In this document: positions 8,098-16,172 of the stretch, in pieces
How the letters are laid out: each line of letters begins with the position of its first letter
How positions within the stretch are numbered: position 1 is the stretch's first letter
DNA from: Halopseudomonas maritima
Lineage (GTDB): Bacteria; Pseudomonadota; Gammaproteobacteria; Pseudomonadales; Pseudomonadaceae
DNA: 64,000 nt
Direction of reading: 5' to 3'
NCBI RefSeq assembly: GCF_021545785.1
Contig: NZ_CP079801.1
Span: forward strand, 1,798,001 to 1,862,000
Position numbers and translations under genes: made by a program
Notes under the pieces: generated by a model
The model's input: the letters and a program-made list of their open reading frames with translations, nothing else
What the model was told of the DNA's origin: nothing
Database searches by the model: none

Positions 8098-8736
8098 TCA
8101 GGCGCCACCTTCAAGGTCGGTAATGGCTCTGCTCAGGTTGGCTCGGGCCTGTTGCTCCATCTGCGGCCCAAAGCAGCCGGAGGTGTAAATACTCGGCCGC
8201 TGCAGAAAACCACGCAGCACCTCGACGCGCTTGCGACGATACAGCGGCAACGGCACCAACCGATACTCCTGCCGAACCGCCTGCTCGAAAATGTCGTACA
8301 CCGCCGGCGGCGTACCCAGTATCGACAGATCAATATCCACCAGCACCGCTTCATCACTGGTCTGCGCGGGCGCGTTGTGCTCGGTTGCCATGATCAAACG
8401 ATGAACCCGAGCCACCGCCTGCTCATCCACTCCCTGCTCAGTCAGGAACGCTGCCGCCCAGTCTGCGCTGTCCTGCTCGTTGCTGCTGGAGAACGGCTGG
8501 TAGATTGCATCGTGAAACCAGAGGGCGATTTCGACCTCTCTGGGGCGCTGTACGCTGGCAAAGCAGTCATCCAGATGCCGCAGGCACGCCGCCACATGCT
8601 CTGCGGTGTGATAGTGCCGCCCCTTTTGCGCATAGGCTTGCATCAGAGCAGTGCAGGTGTCCTGGTTTGGGCCGAGGCTCCAGGCTGCCATCAGCTGTGC
8701 CCAACGCTCTGCGTTCATGGCCGATTGCTGCGCCAT
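8098..8736 (-). CDS. HD-superfamily metal-dependent phosphohydrolase-like protein
   Basis: About 212 residues with the spaced HD-fold ligands: YHTAEHV (His), ALWFHDAIY (His-Asp) and VDIDLS (distal Asp). This arrangement belongs to the small predicted HD phosphohydrolase family sometimes annotated as N-methyl-D-aspartate receptor NMDAR2C-like. Two ATGs stand next to each other at 8739 and 8736; AAGGAG lies only two bases before the first, so the second is the better start. It is convergent with the oxygenase and follows the Cys/Gly-tailed gene on the same strand, 24 bp away. It could act on a nucleotide, but no substrate can be read from the sequence. Confidence 0.8.
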   Translation of the reverse strand: MAQQSAMNAERWAQLMAAWSLGPNQDTCTALMQAYAQKGRHYHTAEHVAACLRHLDDCFASVQRPREVEIALWFHDAIYQPFSSSNEQDSADWAAAFLTEQGVDEQAVARVHRLIMATEHNAPAQTSDEAVLVDIDLSILGTPPAVYDIFEQAVRQEYRLVPLPLYRRKRVEVLRGFLQRPSIYTSGCFGPQMEQQARANLSRAITDLEGGA

Positions 8737-8760
8737 CATGTCTCCTTGGCTGTTCGCCAG

Positions 8761-9408
8761 TCAGTCCCCGCCACCGCCACAGCCGCCACAGCCGTCGGAG
8801 GAATCACCGCCGCAGCCGCCGCTGCAACCCGAGCCGCAACCAATGTGGCCGGCACAATAGTCATCACCCGGCGTCCGCCTGCAGTCAAGCGCGTAGCGAA
8901 AGCCATCGGGGATGTTCAGTTCGGCGTCGATGGCAAACAACAGCGGTAGCCGGTGCGCAGCACGCGGCATGATGCCCTCGCGCTTGCACGACAAGCGCCA
9001 GGCCGTCTTGATACCGGTCTGGGCGCTGGTTGGAGAGCGCATGGCTTCGGCCGGGGTGTGATGCAGAAAGCGGCCCAACGCCTTGCTGCAGAAATACTCG
9101 TACTTGCGGGTAAAGAGGATGAACTCGTGCCAGGCCACATCCACCGCCTGCGACGGCATCGACACCATACGCCGCCCCGCCGTGTTGCACAGGTGGAAGT
9201 ACTCGCGCAGCCCCTGCATGACTCGCGTTACCTCAGCGTCGCTCAGATGCGGATAGGTTTTACCGACTTTCGCCGCAATCGACTCAGGGAAACGATAGGT
9301 GTCGATCAATCGTTCGCGACGGGCACGACGAGCCTTGCCATAGGCTCTGTACAGCGCAAACAGCGCAATCGCCGCCAATACCAGGAGAATGAGATTATCA
9401 ACACGCAT
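8761..9408 (-). CDS. Membrane-anchored glycine-rich-domain-like protein with a Cys/Gly tail
   Basis: About 215 residues. Residues 3-22 (NLILLVLAAIALFALYRAYG) form one N-terminal membrane segment, followed by a basic stretch. The cytoplasmic part has the VDVAWHEFILFTRKYEYFC signature typical of glycine-rich-domain (GRDP-like) proteins. The last 30 residues are almost entirely Gly, Cys, Ser and Asp (CGSGCSGGCGGDSSDGCGG), with about eight cysteines. A role in metal binding or as a flexible anchor is possible, but the function is unknown. I start at the ATG of MRVDNL rather than the upstream codons, which lack a ribosome-binding site. Confidence 0.75.
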   Translation of the reverse strand: MRVDNLILLVLAAIALFALYRAYGKARRARRERLIDTYRFPESIAAKVGKTYPHLSDAEVTRVMQGLREYFHLCNTAGRRMVSMPSQAVDVAWHEFILFTRKYEYFCSKALGRFLHHTPAEAMRSPTSAQTGIKTAWRLSCKREGIMPRAAHRLPLLFAIDAELNIPDGFRYALDCRRTPGDDYCAGHIGCGSGCSGGCGGDSSDGCGGCGGGGD

Positions 9409-9525
9409 GCAATGGTCCGTCCTTGTCCACAAAGTGAACGCAGCATAACCGATGCACGCGGCCTGTACTTGCTCTGACTATGCGTAGGCGGAGCAGGCCA
9501 ACGCCCGCTCCGCCTTGCATCTCAC

Positions 9526-10761
9526 TCAGCGATTCTCCTGCAGCCAGCGTCCCAGCAGGCTGCGTTCTTCATCGCTCATGCCGCTCATGTTGCCCAGCGG
9601 CATGTAGTGCGTCGCTACCGCCGCCTGATAGACCTTGTCACCGTGCTGCTTGAGGTGCTCCAGGCTGTCCAGAATGATGCCGGCAGGCGGTGCCTGGAAG
9701 GCCGGGCTGGTTGGCCTGGCGGCGTGGCAGGCCTGGCAGTGGGTAGCCAGCAGCTGGCTGATCTCGGCACCTGTTACCGGACTCGCTGCCGCGCTGTCAC
9801 CATCGGTTTGCGCGGTGCCGGGGCTGTGGGTTGCCACGGTAGAGGGTGCACTTGGCGCCATGGCCCAGATCAGGGCGACAGTCGCCAGTGCGCTGACAAC
9901 CAGAATCGAGGGTTTGAACTGGCCCTGGTTACGCAGGTTGAAGAAGTGCCGCGCGTAGGCGGTGATAGCGCCAATGGCCGCCAGCGCCAGCCAGCCGTGG
10001 GCATGGGCGTAGAACATCGGGTAGTGGTTGCTGATCATGATGAACAGCACCGGCAGCGTGAGGTAGTTGTTGTGGCGCGAGCGCAGCATGGCGCGCTGGG
10101 CCAGCATCACCACCTCTTCACCCGGCTTCTCGCCACGGGCCACCGCATTCACCAATGCACGCTGGGCCGGCACGATACCGAGGAACACGTTACCCACCAT
10201 GATGGTGCCAATGACCGCACCGACGTGAATGTACGCGCCACGACCGGCAAATACCTGATACAGGCCAAAGGCAACCGCGACCAGAATCAGATACAGCACC
10301 GCGCCAAAGGCCATGCCGTTACGCGCCAGCGGGCTGCGAATCAGCGCCTCATACACGGCGACGACCGCGACCAGGGTGCCCACGCCAATGGCGACGGCGC
10401 CAGCGCCACTGAGCGCCACCTTGCTCGGGTCGATCAGGTAGCCGGGGTTGCCCATGTAATACACCACGGCCAGCAGCGCCAGGCCGCTGAGCAGGGTGCT
10501 GTAGGCTTCCCACTTGAACCAGTGCAGGTCGGTCGGCATCTGCTCGGGGCCAACTTCGTACTTGGCCACCTCATAGAAGCCACCGCCGTGGATCGCCCAA
10601 AGGTCGCCCTTGATGCCCTTTTGCTTCTTCCACGCTGGCGGCTCGCGCAGGTTGTTGTCCAGCCAGACGAAGTAGAACGAGGCGCCGATCCAGGCCACCC
10701 CGGCAATCACGTGAAACCAGCGGATGATCAGGCTAAGCCACTCAGACAGGTAGACCAGCAT
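9526..10761 (-). CDS. puuD: Urate hydroxylase PuuD (membrane, cytochrome c-fused)
   Basis: A 411-residue membrane urate oxidase. The N-terminal 300 residues carry about eight hydrophobic helices with conserved His and aromatic positions (WFHVIAGVAWIGASFYFVWLD, YAHAHGW, RHFFNLRNQG), as in the DUF989/PuuD family. After a Pro/Ser/Thr-rich linker, residues 345-411 form a cytochrome c domain with a CQACH haem-c motif and a distal Met in MPLGNMSGMS. The enzyme oxidises urate to 5-hydroxyisourate and passes electrons to the respiratory chain rather than making peroxide. It overlaps guaD by 20 bp and is the last gene of the xdh-to-puuD operon. Confidence 0.93.
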   Translation of the reverse strand: MLVYLSEWLSLIIRWFHVIAGVAWIGASFYFVWLDNNLREPPAWKKQKGIKGDLWAIHGGGFYEVAKYEVGPEQMPTDLHWFKWEAYSTLLSGLALLAVVYYMGNPGYLIDPSKVALSGAGAVAIGVGTLVAVVAVYEALIRSPLARNGMAFGAVLYLILVAVAFGLYQVFAGRGAYIHVGAVIGTIMVGNVFLGIVPAQRALVNAVARGEKPGEEVVMLAQRAMLRSRHNNYLTLPVLFIMISNHYPMFYAHAHGWLALAAIGAITAYARHFFNLRNQGQFKPSILVVSALATVALIWAMAPSAPSTVATHSPGTAQTDGDSAAASPVTGAEISQLLATHCQACHAARPTSPAFQAPPAGIILDSLEHLKQHGDKVYQAAVATHYMPLGNMSGMSDEERSLLGRWLQENR

Positions 10762-12103
10762 GGGCTGCTCCTTGTACGGCGTCGCGGTCGTAACGGCATT
10801 GGCCGGCGATGTAGGTGCGACGAATGCTGCGGTCGTCGCCGAGGATCATCAGGTCGAACAGGATGCCCGACAGATCGCGCTCGGCGCTGTGCTTGAGTTG
10901 CTGAATCGGGCTGGCGGCGCGGTCGAGGATCAAAAAGTCCGCCATCTTGCCGGGTGCCAGGTTGCCGGTCTCAGCCTCCTGATGCAGCACCTTGGCGTTG
11001 CCGAGGGTCGCCATGTAGAACGCCTGGAAAGGGTTCAGGCTCTGGCCGCGTAGCTGGCAGACCTTGTAGGCCTCGGCCATGGTGACCAGCATCGACAGGC
11101 TGGTGCCGCCGCCCACATCCGACGCCAGACCGACCTCAACATCCGCCGTCCGGGCGCTGGCCAGATCGAACAGGCCGCTGCCGAGGAAGGTGTTGGAGGT
11201 CGGGCAGAAGGCGATGCGGGTGCCGGTTTCGGCCAGCCGGGCGCGGTCGGCGTCGTCGATATGAATGCCGTGCGCCAGCACACTGCGCGGGCCAAGCAGG
11301 CCGAAGTGGTCGTAGACATCGAGATAACTTGAGCGCTCCGGGAACAGCTCGGCAATCCAGGCGATCTCGGCCTTGTTCTCGGCCCAGTGGGTCTGCATCA
11401 ACAGGCCGTCGGCCTCGGTCATCAGCTTGCCGGCGTAGGTCAGCTGCTCTGGGGTCGAGGTGGCGGCAAAACGCGGGGTGACGGCGTAGCGCTGGCGCCC
11501 GGTGCCGTGCCAGCGGGCGATCAGCTCGCGGCTTTCTTCATAGCTCGCCTCGGCGGTGTCGCGCACGCCGTCCGGGGCGTTGCAGTCCATCATCACCCGG
11601 CCGGTGGTGATCGCCATGTTGTAGTCGTGCGCAGCGCTGAACAGCGCCTCACTGGCAACCTGGTGCGAGGTGCTGAACACCAGCGCCGAGGTGGTGCCGT
11701 GCGCCAACAGCAAGTCGAGGAAGACCTTGGACTGCTTGGCCGACCAGTCGGCATCGGCAAAGCGTGATTCGCTCGGGAAGGTGTAGGTTTCCAGCCACTC
11801 CAGCAGCTGGGTGCCGTAACTCGCCATCACCGCCAATTGCGGCATATGTACGTGGGTGTCGATCATGCCGGGCATGATCAGGCCTTCCGGTGAATGCTCA
11901 ACCGGCGTGCCCGCCGGCAGGGTCGGCAACAGCTCGGCGGCGTCACCAACCGCCTGCACCCGGCCATCGGCAACCACCAGCAAGCCGTCGGTGAAGTAGC
12001 TGTAACTGGCCGGATCGGGCGTGCCCAGCCCCGGTTCGGATAAAAAGTGCAGCAATGGGCCGCGGAAGGCCGACAGGCCGACGGCATCAGAGTTGGTCGT
12101 CAT
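10742..12103 (-). CDS. guaD: Guanine deaminase
   Basis: A 453-residue amidohydrolase converting guanine to xanthine and ammonia. Motifs in order: DTHVHMPQ (metal His pair), FSTSH, MQTHWAENKAEI (substrate loop and His), LAHGIHID (His), FCPTSNTFLGSGLFD, and ASDVGGGTS (metal Asp). The length is normal for bacterial GuaD. It lies between uraH (1-bp gap) and puuD (20-bp overlap), so the whole group is translated as one operon. The xanthine it makes is the substrate of the XdhABC enzyme encoded upstream. Confidence 0.95.
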   Translation of the reverse strand: MTTNSDAVGLSAFRGPLLHFLSEPGLGTPDPASYSYFTDGLLVVADGRVQAVGDAAELLPTLPAGTPVEHSPEGLIMPGMIDTHVHMPQLAVMASYGTQLLEWLETYTFPSESRFADADWSAKQSKVFLDLLLAHGTTSALVFSTSHQVASEALFSAAHDYNMAITTGRVMMDCNAPDGVRDTAEASYEESRELIARWHGTGRQRYAVTPRFAATSTPEQLTYAGKLMTEADGLLMQTHWAENKAEIAWIAELFPERSSYLDVYDHFGLLGPRSVLAHGIHIDDADRARLAETGTRIAFCPTSNTFLGSGLFDLASARTADVEVGLASDVGGGTSLSMLVTMAEAYKVCQLRGQSLNPFQAFYMATLGNAKVLHQEAETGNLAPGKMADFLILDRAASPIQQLKHSAERDLSGILFDLMILGDDRSIRRTYIAGQCRYDRDAVQGAAHAGLPV

Positions 12104-12104
12104 C

Positions 12105-12446
12105 CTAGCTCCCCCGGTAGGTTGAGTAGCCCCACTGGTTCAACAGCAGCGGCACATGGTAATGGGCCTGCACGTCGTCCAGGCGGAAGGCGATGGTGAC
12201 GGCCGGATAAAAGCAGCGCAGCCCCTGCGCGGCGTAATAGCCGTCGGTGTCGAAGGTCAGGCGATACACACCGGCGACCGCTTCGCTGCCGAAGCCGTTC
12301 AGCACGCGGCCATCGGCGTCGGTCTCGGCACTGGCCAGGGTGACCCAGCTGTCGCCCTGTTGCTGCTCAAGGACAATGCGTACACCGGCAGCGGGTTTGC
12401 CGCTGCCGAGATCGAGAATATGGGTAGTAATCGGGCTCTTGCTCAT
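12105..12446 (-). CDS. uraH: 5-hydroxyisourate hydrolase
   Basis: A 113-residue transthyretin-like hydrolase that opens 5-hydroxyisourate to OHCU. The N-terminal HILD signature, the central Arg-containing YRLTFDT and the C-terminal YRGS tetrapeptide are all present; the last is diagnostic of the family compared with vertebrate transthyretin. The length is typical. It overlaps uraD by 4 bp, so translation is coupled. It works on the product of PuuD, encoded two genes downstream. Confidence 0.95.
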   Translation of the reverse strand: MSKSPITTHILDLGSGKPAAGVRIVLEQQQGDSWVTLASAETDADGRVLNGFGSEAVAGVYRLTFDTDGYYAAQGLRCFYPAVTIAFRLDDVQAHYHVPLLLNQWGYSTYRGS

Positions 12447-12943
12447 AGCAGCTTGTCCAGACGAATGTGAGTGATCTTGGCTTGTTCTTCGGCGGCGATG
12501 CGCAGTTCCTGCTCGCGGCTGTTGGGCAGCCGCTGCTCCAGCAGCTCGAGCATGTCTTCGGCGCTCTTGCCGGTGGCGCAGACAATAAAGATAAAGCCGA
12601 ACTTGTCGAAGTAGGCGTCGTTGCCGTCTTTCAGGCGCCGCAGTATCTCATCAGGCGCCACGCGCGCGCCGGCCTGCTCGCCGCTGGCCAGCGCTTCGGT
12701 ACTGGCGTACTTGGCTTTCAGGCTCTTGATGTCACCGATCTTGGGGTGCGCCTCAAAGGCCACTAGCCAGTCAGCTTCGTGCAGGTTGGGCCAGAGCGCG
12801 CGGGCGGTGCCGTGCAGCGCCTCGGCGCTTTGATAGGGGCGGGCGGCGACCATCGGGCGCGCCCAGGCATCGGCAGCGCAGCAGTCACGAAAGACCGCCA
12901 GCGCCTGGTCTTCAGGCAGGGTGTTCAGGTGTTCCAGAGTCAT
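12443..12943 (-). CDS. uraD: OHCU decarboxylase
   Basis: A 166-residue all-helical enzyme that stereospecifically converts 2-oxo-4-hydroxy-4-carboxy-5-ureidoimidazoline to S-allantoin. Family signatures are visible: AHPKIGD (catalytic His), SGEQAG and FGFIFIVCATGKS. Its length is normal. It overlaps xdhC and uraH by 4 bp each. No allantoinase, allantoicase or ureidoglycolate genes are in the window, so allantoin must be processed by genes elsewhere. Confidence 0.95.
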   Translation of the reverse strand: MTLEHLNTLPEDQALAVFRDCCAADAWARPMVAARPYQSAEALHGTARALWPNLHEADWLVAFEAHPKIGDIKSLKAKYASTEALASGEQAGARVAPDEILRRLKDGNDAYFDKFGFIFIVCATGKSAEDMLELLEQRLPNSREQELRIAAEEQAKITHIRLDKLL

Positions 12944-13818
12944 TTTGTCTCCACCGGCTGTTGCGGTGTCTCAAGGGTGTTGTCCTGTTTCATCAAGTCA
13001 CGCAGCTGCGGCCAGCTCACGCCGCGTCGCCGTTCGCGCGGCGCCGCTGGCCTACCGAGGGCCAGTAGCTCGGCGCTGATCGATACCGCGACCTCCATCG
13101 GCCGCTTGCCGGGTACATCACTGCGCCCAACCGGGCAGCGAATGCGGGCGATCTGCTCGTCGCTGTAGCCCCGGTGATTGAGTCGCTGACGAAAGCGATC
13201 GGCCTTGGTCTGCGAGCCAATCAGGCCCACCGAGGCAGCGTCATCGGCGTCCAGCAGGGCGCGGCACAGATCGTAATCAAGCTGATGGTTGTGGGTCAGA
13301 ATCAGCACATGGCGGCCACGGCACAGGGCCGGAGCGTCGCCCACCGGGTCATCGCTGTGCAGCGTGCGGATGTTGGCCGCCAGATCGCTCGGAAACACCT
13401 CGGCGCGCGAGTCGACCAGCGTCACCTGCCAGGGCAACTGCCCCATGATGGTCATCAGCGCCTGGGCCACATGGCCGGCACCAAAGACCACCAGCTGTGC
13501 ATCGCTGCCGGGCTGGCCTTCGAGCAGCACAGACACACTGCCGCCGCAGCACTGACCCAGCGAGGCGCCCAGCGGAAAGTGCTCCAGCACCGTCTCGAAG
13601 CGACCGGCCGCCAGCTGCTCACGGGCGCGGGCGGTGACCAGATATTCCAGATGGCCGCCGCCAATGGTGTCCCAGGTGTGTTCACCTGTGATGACCATCT
13701 TGCTCGACGGCTCACGCGGCACCGAGCCGGCCACCCCGACCACCGTGACCAGCACATAGGGCTCGCCGCGCTGTTCGCAGTCGGCGACCGCCTCAAACCA
13801 GCGCAGTTGCTTGTTCAT
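12940..13818 (-). CDS. xdhC: Xanthine dehydrogenase accessory protein XdhC
   Basis: About 292 residues. The family inserts sulfurated molybdenum cofactor into XdhB. The N-terminal XdhC_CoxI part has YVLVTVVGVAGSVPREPSSKMVI and WDTIGGGHLEY. The C-terminal part is a Rossmann domain (LVVFGAGHVAQAL) ending with GLIGSQTKADRFRQRL. The ATG at 13818 shares a base with the stop codon of xdhB (TAATG-type coupling), and a start ten codons upstream is less likely. Confidence 0.93.
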   Translation of the reverse strand: MNKQLRWFEAVADCEQRGEPYVLVTVVGVAGSVPREPSSKMVITGEHTWDTIGGGHLEYLVTARAREQLAAGRFETVLEHFPLGASLGQCCGGSVSVLLEGQPGSDAQLVVFGAGHVAQALMTIMGQLPWQVTLVDSRAEVFPSDLAANIRTLHSDDPVGDAPALCRGRHVLILTHNHQLDYDLCRALLDADDAASVGLIGSQTKADRFRQRLNHRGYSDEQIARIRCPVGRSDVPGKRPMEVAVSISAELLALGRPAAPRERRRGVSWPQLRDLMKQDNTLETPQQPVETK

Positions 13819-16172
13819 TACACGGCCTCCTGCTCGGCCAACGCCCACTGGCGGGCAGCGGTCACCGCCGCGAGCATGCGCTCGGGGGTGGCCGGGGTAT
13901 CCAGCGGCGGGCTGTAGCGGTAATCGGTCAGGCTGGCTACCGCGTCACGCAGGGCACTCCAGACCGCAATGCCGAGCATCAGTGGCGGCTCGCCCACGGC
14001 CTTGGAACGGAACACCGTGGCTTCCCTGTTCGGGCTATTGGCCAGCAGAGCGACGCGCAAGTCCGGCGGCGTATCCGACACTGCCGGAATCTTGTAGGTG
14101 GCAGGCCCGGTGGTCAGCAGGCGACCCTGATCGCTGTAGACCAGCTCCTCGGTGGTCAGCCAGCCCATGCCCTGCACAAAGCCGCCCTCGATCTGGCCGA
14201 TGTCGATCTCCGGGTTCAGCGACTGCCCGGCGTCGTGCAGGATATCCGTGCGCAGTACGCGGTATTCGCCGGTCAGGGTATCCAGCACCACCTCGGAGCA
14301 GGCCGCGCCGTTGGCGTAATACAGGAACGGGTGGCCCTGCCCCTTGGCGTGGTCGTAGTAGATATTGGGCGTGGCGTAAAAGCCTGAGGAGGACAGGGCG
14401 ATGCGGTTCATGTAGGCCTTCTGGATAAAGTCGGCCCAGTCCAGACGAATGTCGCCCGCCACCAGCTGGTTGTTCTCAAAACGCACCGCGCTCTGCTCAC
14501 AGCCATACTCGGCGGCAGCAAAGGCAATCAGCCTGGCCTTGATCTTCTCGCAGGCATCCAGCGCCGCCATGCCGTTCAGGTCCGAGCCGGAGGAGGCGGC
14601 GGTTGGCGAGGTGTTGGGCACCTTGTCGGTACGGGTCGCGGTGACTTTCACCTTGTCCACGTCGATCTGGAAGGCCGCAGCCACCACCTGCGCAATCTTG
14701 ATGTACAGGCCCTGACCCATCTCGGTGCCGCCGTGGTTCACCTGCAGGCTGCCGTCGGTGTAGATCAGCACCAGCGCGCCAGCCTGGTTGAGGTGCTTGG
14801 CGGTGAAGGAAATACCAAACTTCACCGGCGTCAGCGCCAACCCGCGCTTGAGTACCGGGCTCTGCTGGTTGAAGGTACTGATCTCGGCGCGCCGCGCCTG
14901 ATAGTCAGAGCTGGTTTCCAGCTGGCTGATCAGCTCGGGCAGCACATGATGGGTAATGGTCTGGCCGTAATGGGTGGTGTCGCGGCCTTCGCGGTAGAGG
15001 TTGCGCTTGCGCACCTCCAGCGGGTCCAGCTGCAGGTGGCGGGCAATGTCGTCCACCGCCTGCTCGATCACCATCATGCCCTGCGGGCCGCCAAAGCCGC
15101 GGAAGGCCGTGTTGGACACCGTGTGGGTCTTGCAGCAATGGCCGGTGACCCGCGCCTGATCCAGATAGTAGGCGTTGTCGGAGTGGAACATGGCCCGCTC
15201 GACAATGGCATTGGACAGGTCCGGCGAATAGCCGCAGCGCCCAGCCACCATGATCTCGGCGCCCTGAATCACACCCTGCTCGTCAAAGCCGATGTCGTAG
15301 GTGTTGAGAAAGTCGTGGCGCTTGCCGGTCTGCACCATGTCATCGGGGCGCGACAGGCGGTACTTCACCGGTCGCCCGGTGGCGTTGGCCAGCAGCGCAG
15401 CCACGCAGGCCACCGGCGCGGCCTGGGTTTCCTTGCCGCCAAAGCCGCCACCCATGCGCCGCACCTCGGTAGTCACCGCATGAATAGGTACACCCAGCAC
15501 CTCGGCCACCAGCTTCTGGACCTCGGAGGGGTGCTGGCTGGAGGTATGCACAAACATGCCGCCGTCTTCCTGCGGCAACGCCACACAGGCCTGACCTTCC
15601 AGGTAGAAGTGCTCCTGTCCGCCGACATTGATTTCGCCCTTGAGGCGATGCGGCGCGCCGGCCAGTGCCGCGTCCGGGTCACCACGCTGCTGGGTGTGGC
15701 TGGGGCGGACAAAAAACTGCTTTTCCAGCGCCTCGCGGGTGTCCAGCACCGCGTGCAGGGGTTCGTACTCGACCTTGGCCAGCTTGGCCGCCTTGCGCGC
15801 CGCCGTATGGCTGGTGGCCGCCACAGCAAACAGCGGCTGGCCGATATGCTCGACCAGCTCGCCAGCCAGTACCGGGTCGCCCGGGAAGACCGGGCCGATG
15901 TCGGTGTGGCCCGGCACGTCATCCACGGTCAGCACCGCGACCACGCCGGGGTAGGCGCGCACGGCGGACAGGTCCATGCTCAGCACGCGCGCGTGGGCCT
16001 GCTCACTGTGGCCCACCGCCGCGTGCAGAATGCCTTCAGGCTCGGGCAGGTCATCGATGTAGCGGGCGGTGCCGGTCACGTGCAGCCAGGCGCTGTCGTG
16101 CAGCGTGCTCTGACCAGCCACACCCAACGGCTGGCCGCTCTGGCGGGAAATGTCGCGGGGCAGTTTACGCAT
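13818..16172 (-). CDS. xdhB: Xanthine dehydrogenase, molybdopterin subunit
   Basis: A 784-residue large subunit that binds the Mo cofactor and oxidises hypoxanthine and xanthine to urate. Recognisable blocks include YIDDLPEPEGILHAA near the N-terminus, GQEHFYLEGQ, RRMGGGFGGKE, FRGFGGPQG, GGTEMGQGLYIKI and the C-terminal KAVGEPPLMLG with the catalytic Glu. Full length for the bacterial two-subunit enzyme. It overlaps xdhA by 8 bp and xdhC by 1 bp, and must assemble with XdhA in the cytoplasm. Confidence 0.96.
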   Translation of the reverse strand: MRKLPRDISRQSGQPLGVAGQSTLHDSAWLHVTGTARYIDDLPEPEGILHAAVGHSEQAHARVLSMDLSAVRAYPGVVAVLTVDDVPGHTDIGPVFPGDPVLAGELVEHIGQPLFAVAATSHTAARKAAKLAKVEYEPLHAVLDTREALEKQFFVRPSHTQQRGDPDAALAGAPHRLKGEINVGGQEHFYLEGQACVALPQEDGGMFVHTSSQHPSEVQKLVAEVLGVPIHAVTTEVRRMGGGFGGKETQAAPVACVAALLANATGRPVKYRLSRPDDMVQTGKRHDFLNTYDIGFDEQGVIQGAEIMVAGRCGYSPDLSNAIVERAMFHSDNAYYLDQARVTGHCCKTHTVSNTAFRGFGGPQGMMVIEQAVDDIARHLQLDPLEVRKRNLYREGRDTTHYGQTITHHVLPELISQLETSSDYQARRAEISTFNQQSPVLKRGLALTPVKFGISFTAKHLNQAGALVLIYTDGSLQVNHGGTEMGQGLYIKIAQVVAAAFQIDVDKVKVTATRTDKVPNTSPTAASSGSDLNGMAALDACEKIKARLIAFAAAEYGCEQSAVRFENNQLVAGDIRLDWADFIQKAYMNRIALSSSGFYATPNIYYDHAKGQGHPFLYYANGAACSEVVLDTLTGEYRVLRTDILHDAGQSLNPEIDIGQIEGGFVQGMGWLTTEELVYSDQGRLLTTGPATYKIPAVSDTPPDLRVALLANSPNREATVFRSKAVGEPPLMLGIAVWSALRDAVASLTDYRYSPPLDTPATPERMLAAVTAARQWALAEQEAV

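Noticed and set aside
13819..16172. Long plus-strand frames opposite xdhB.
   Set aside because: They are mirror frames of a high-GC coding gene; the minus-strand frame has all expected motifs and operon overlaps.
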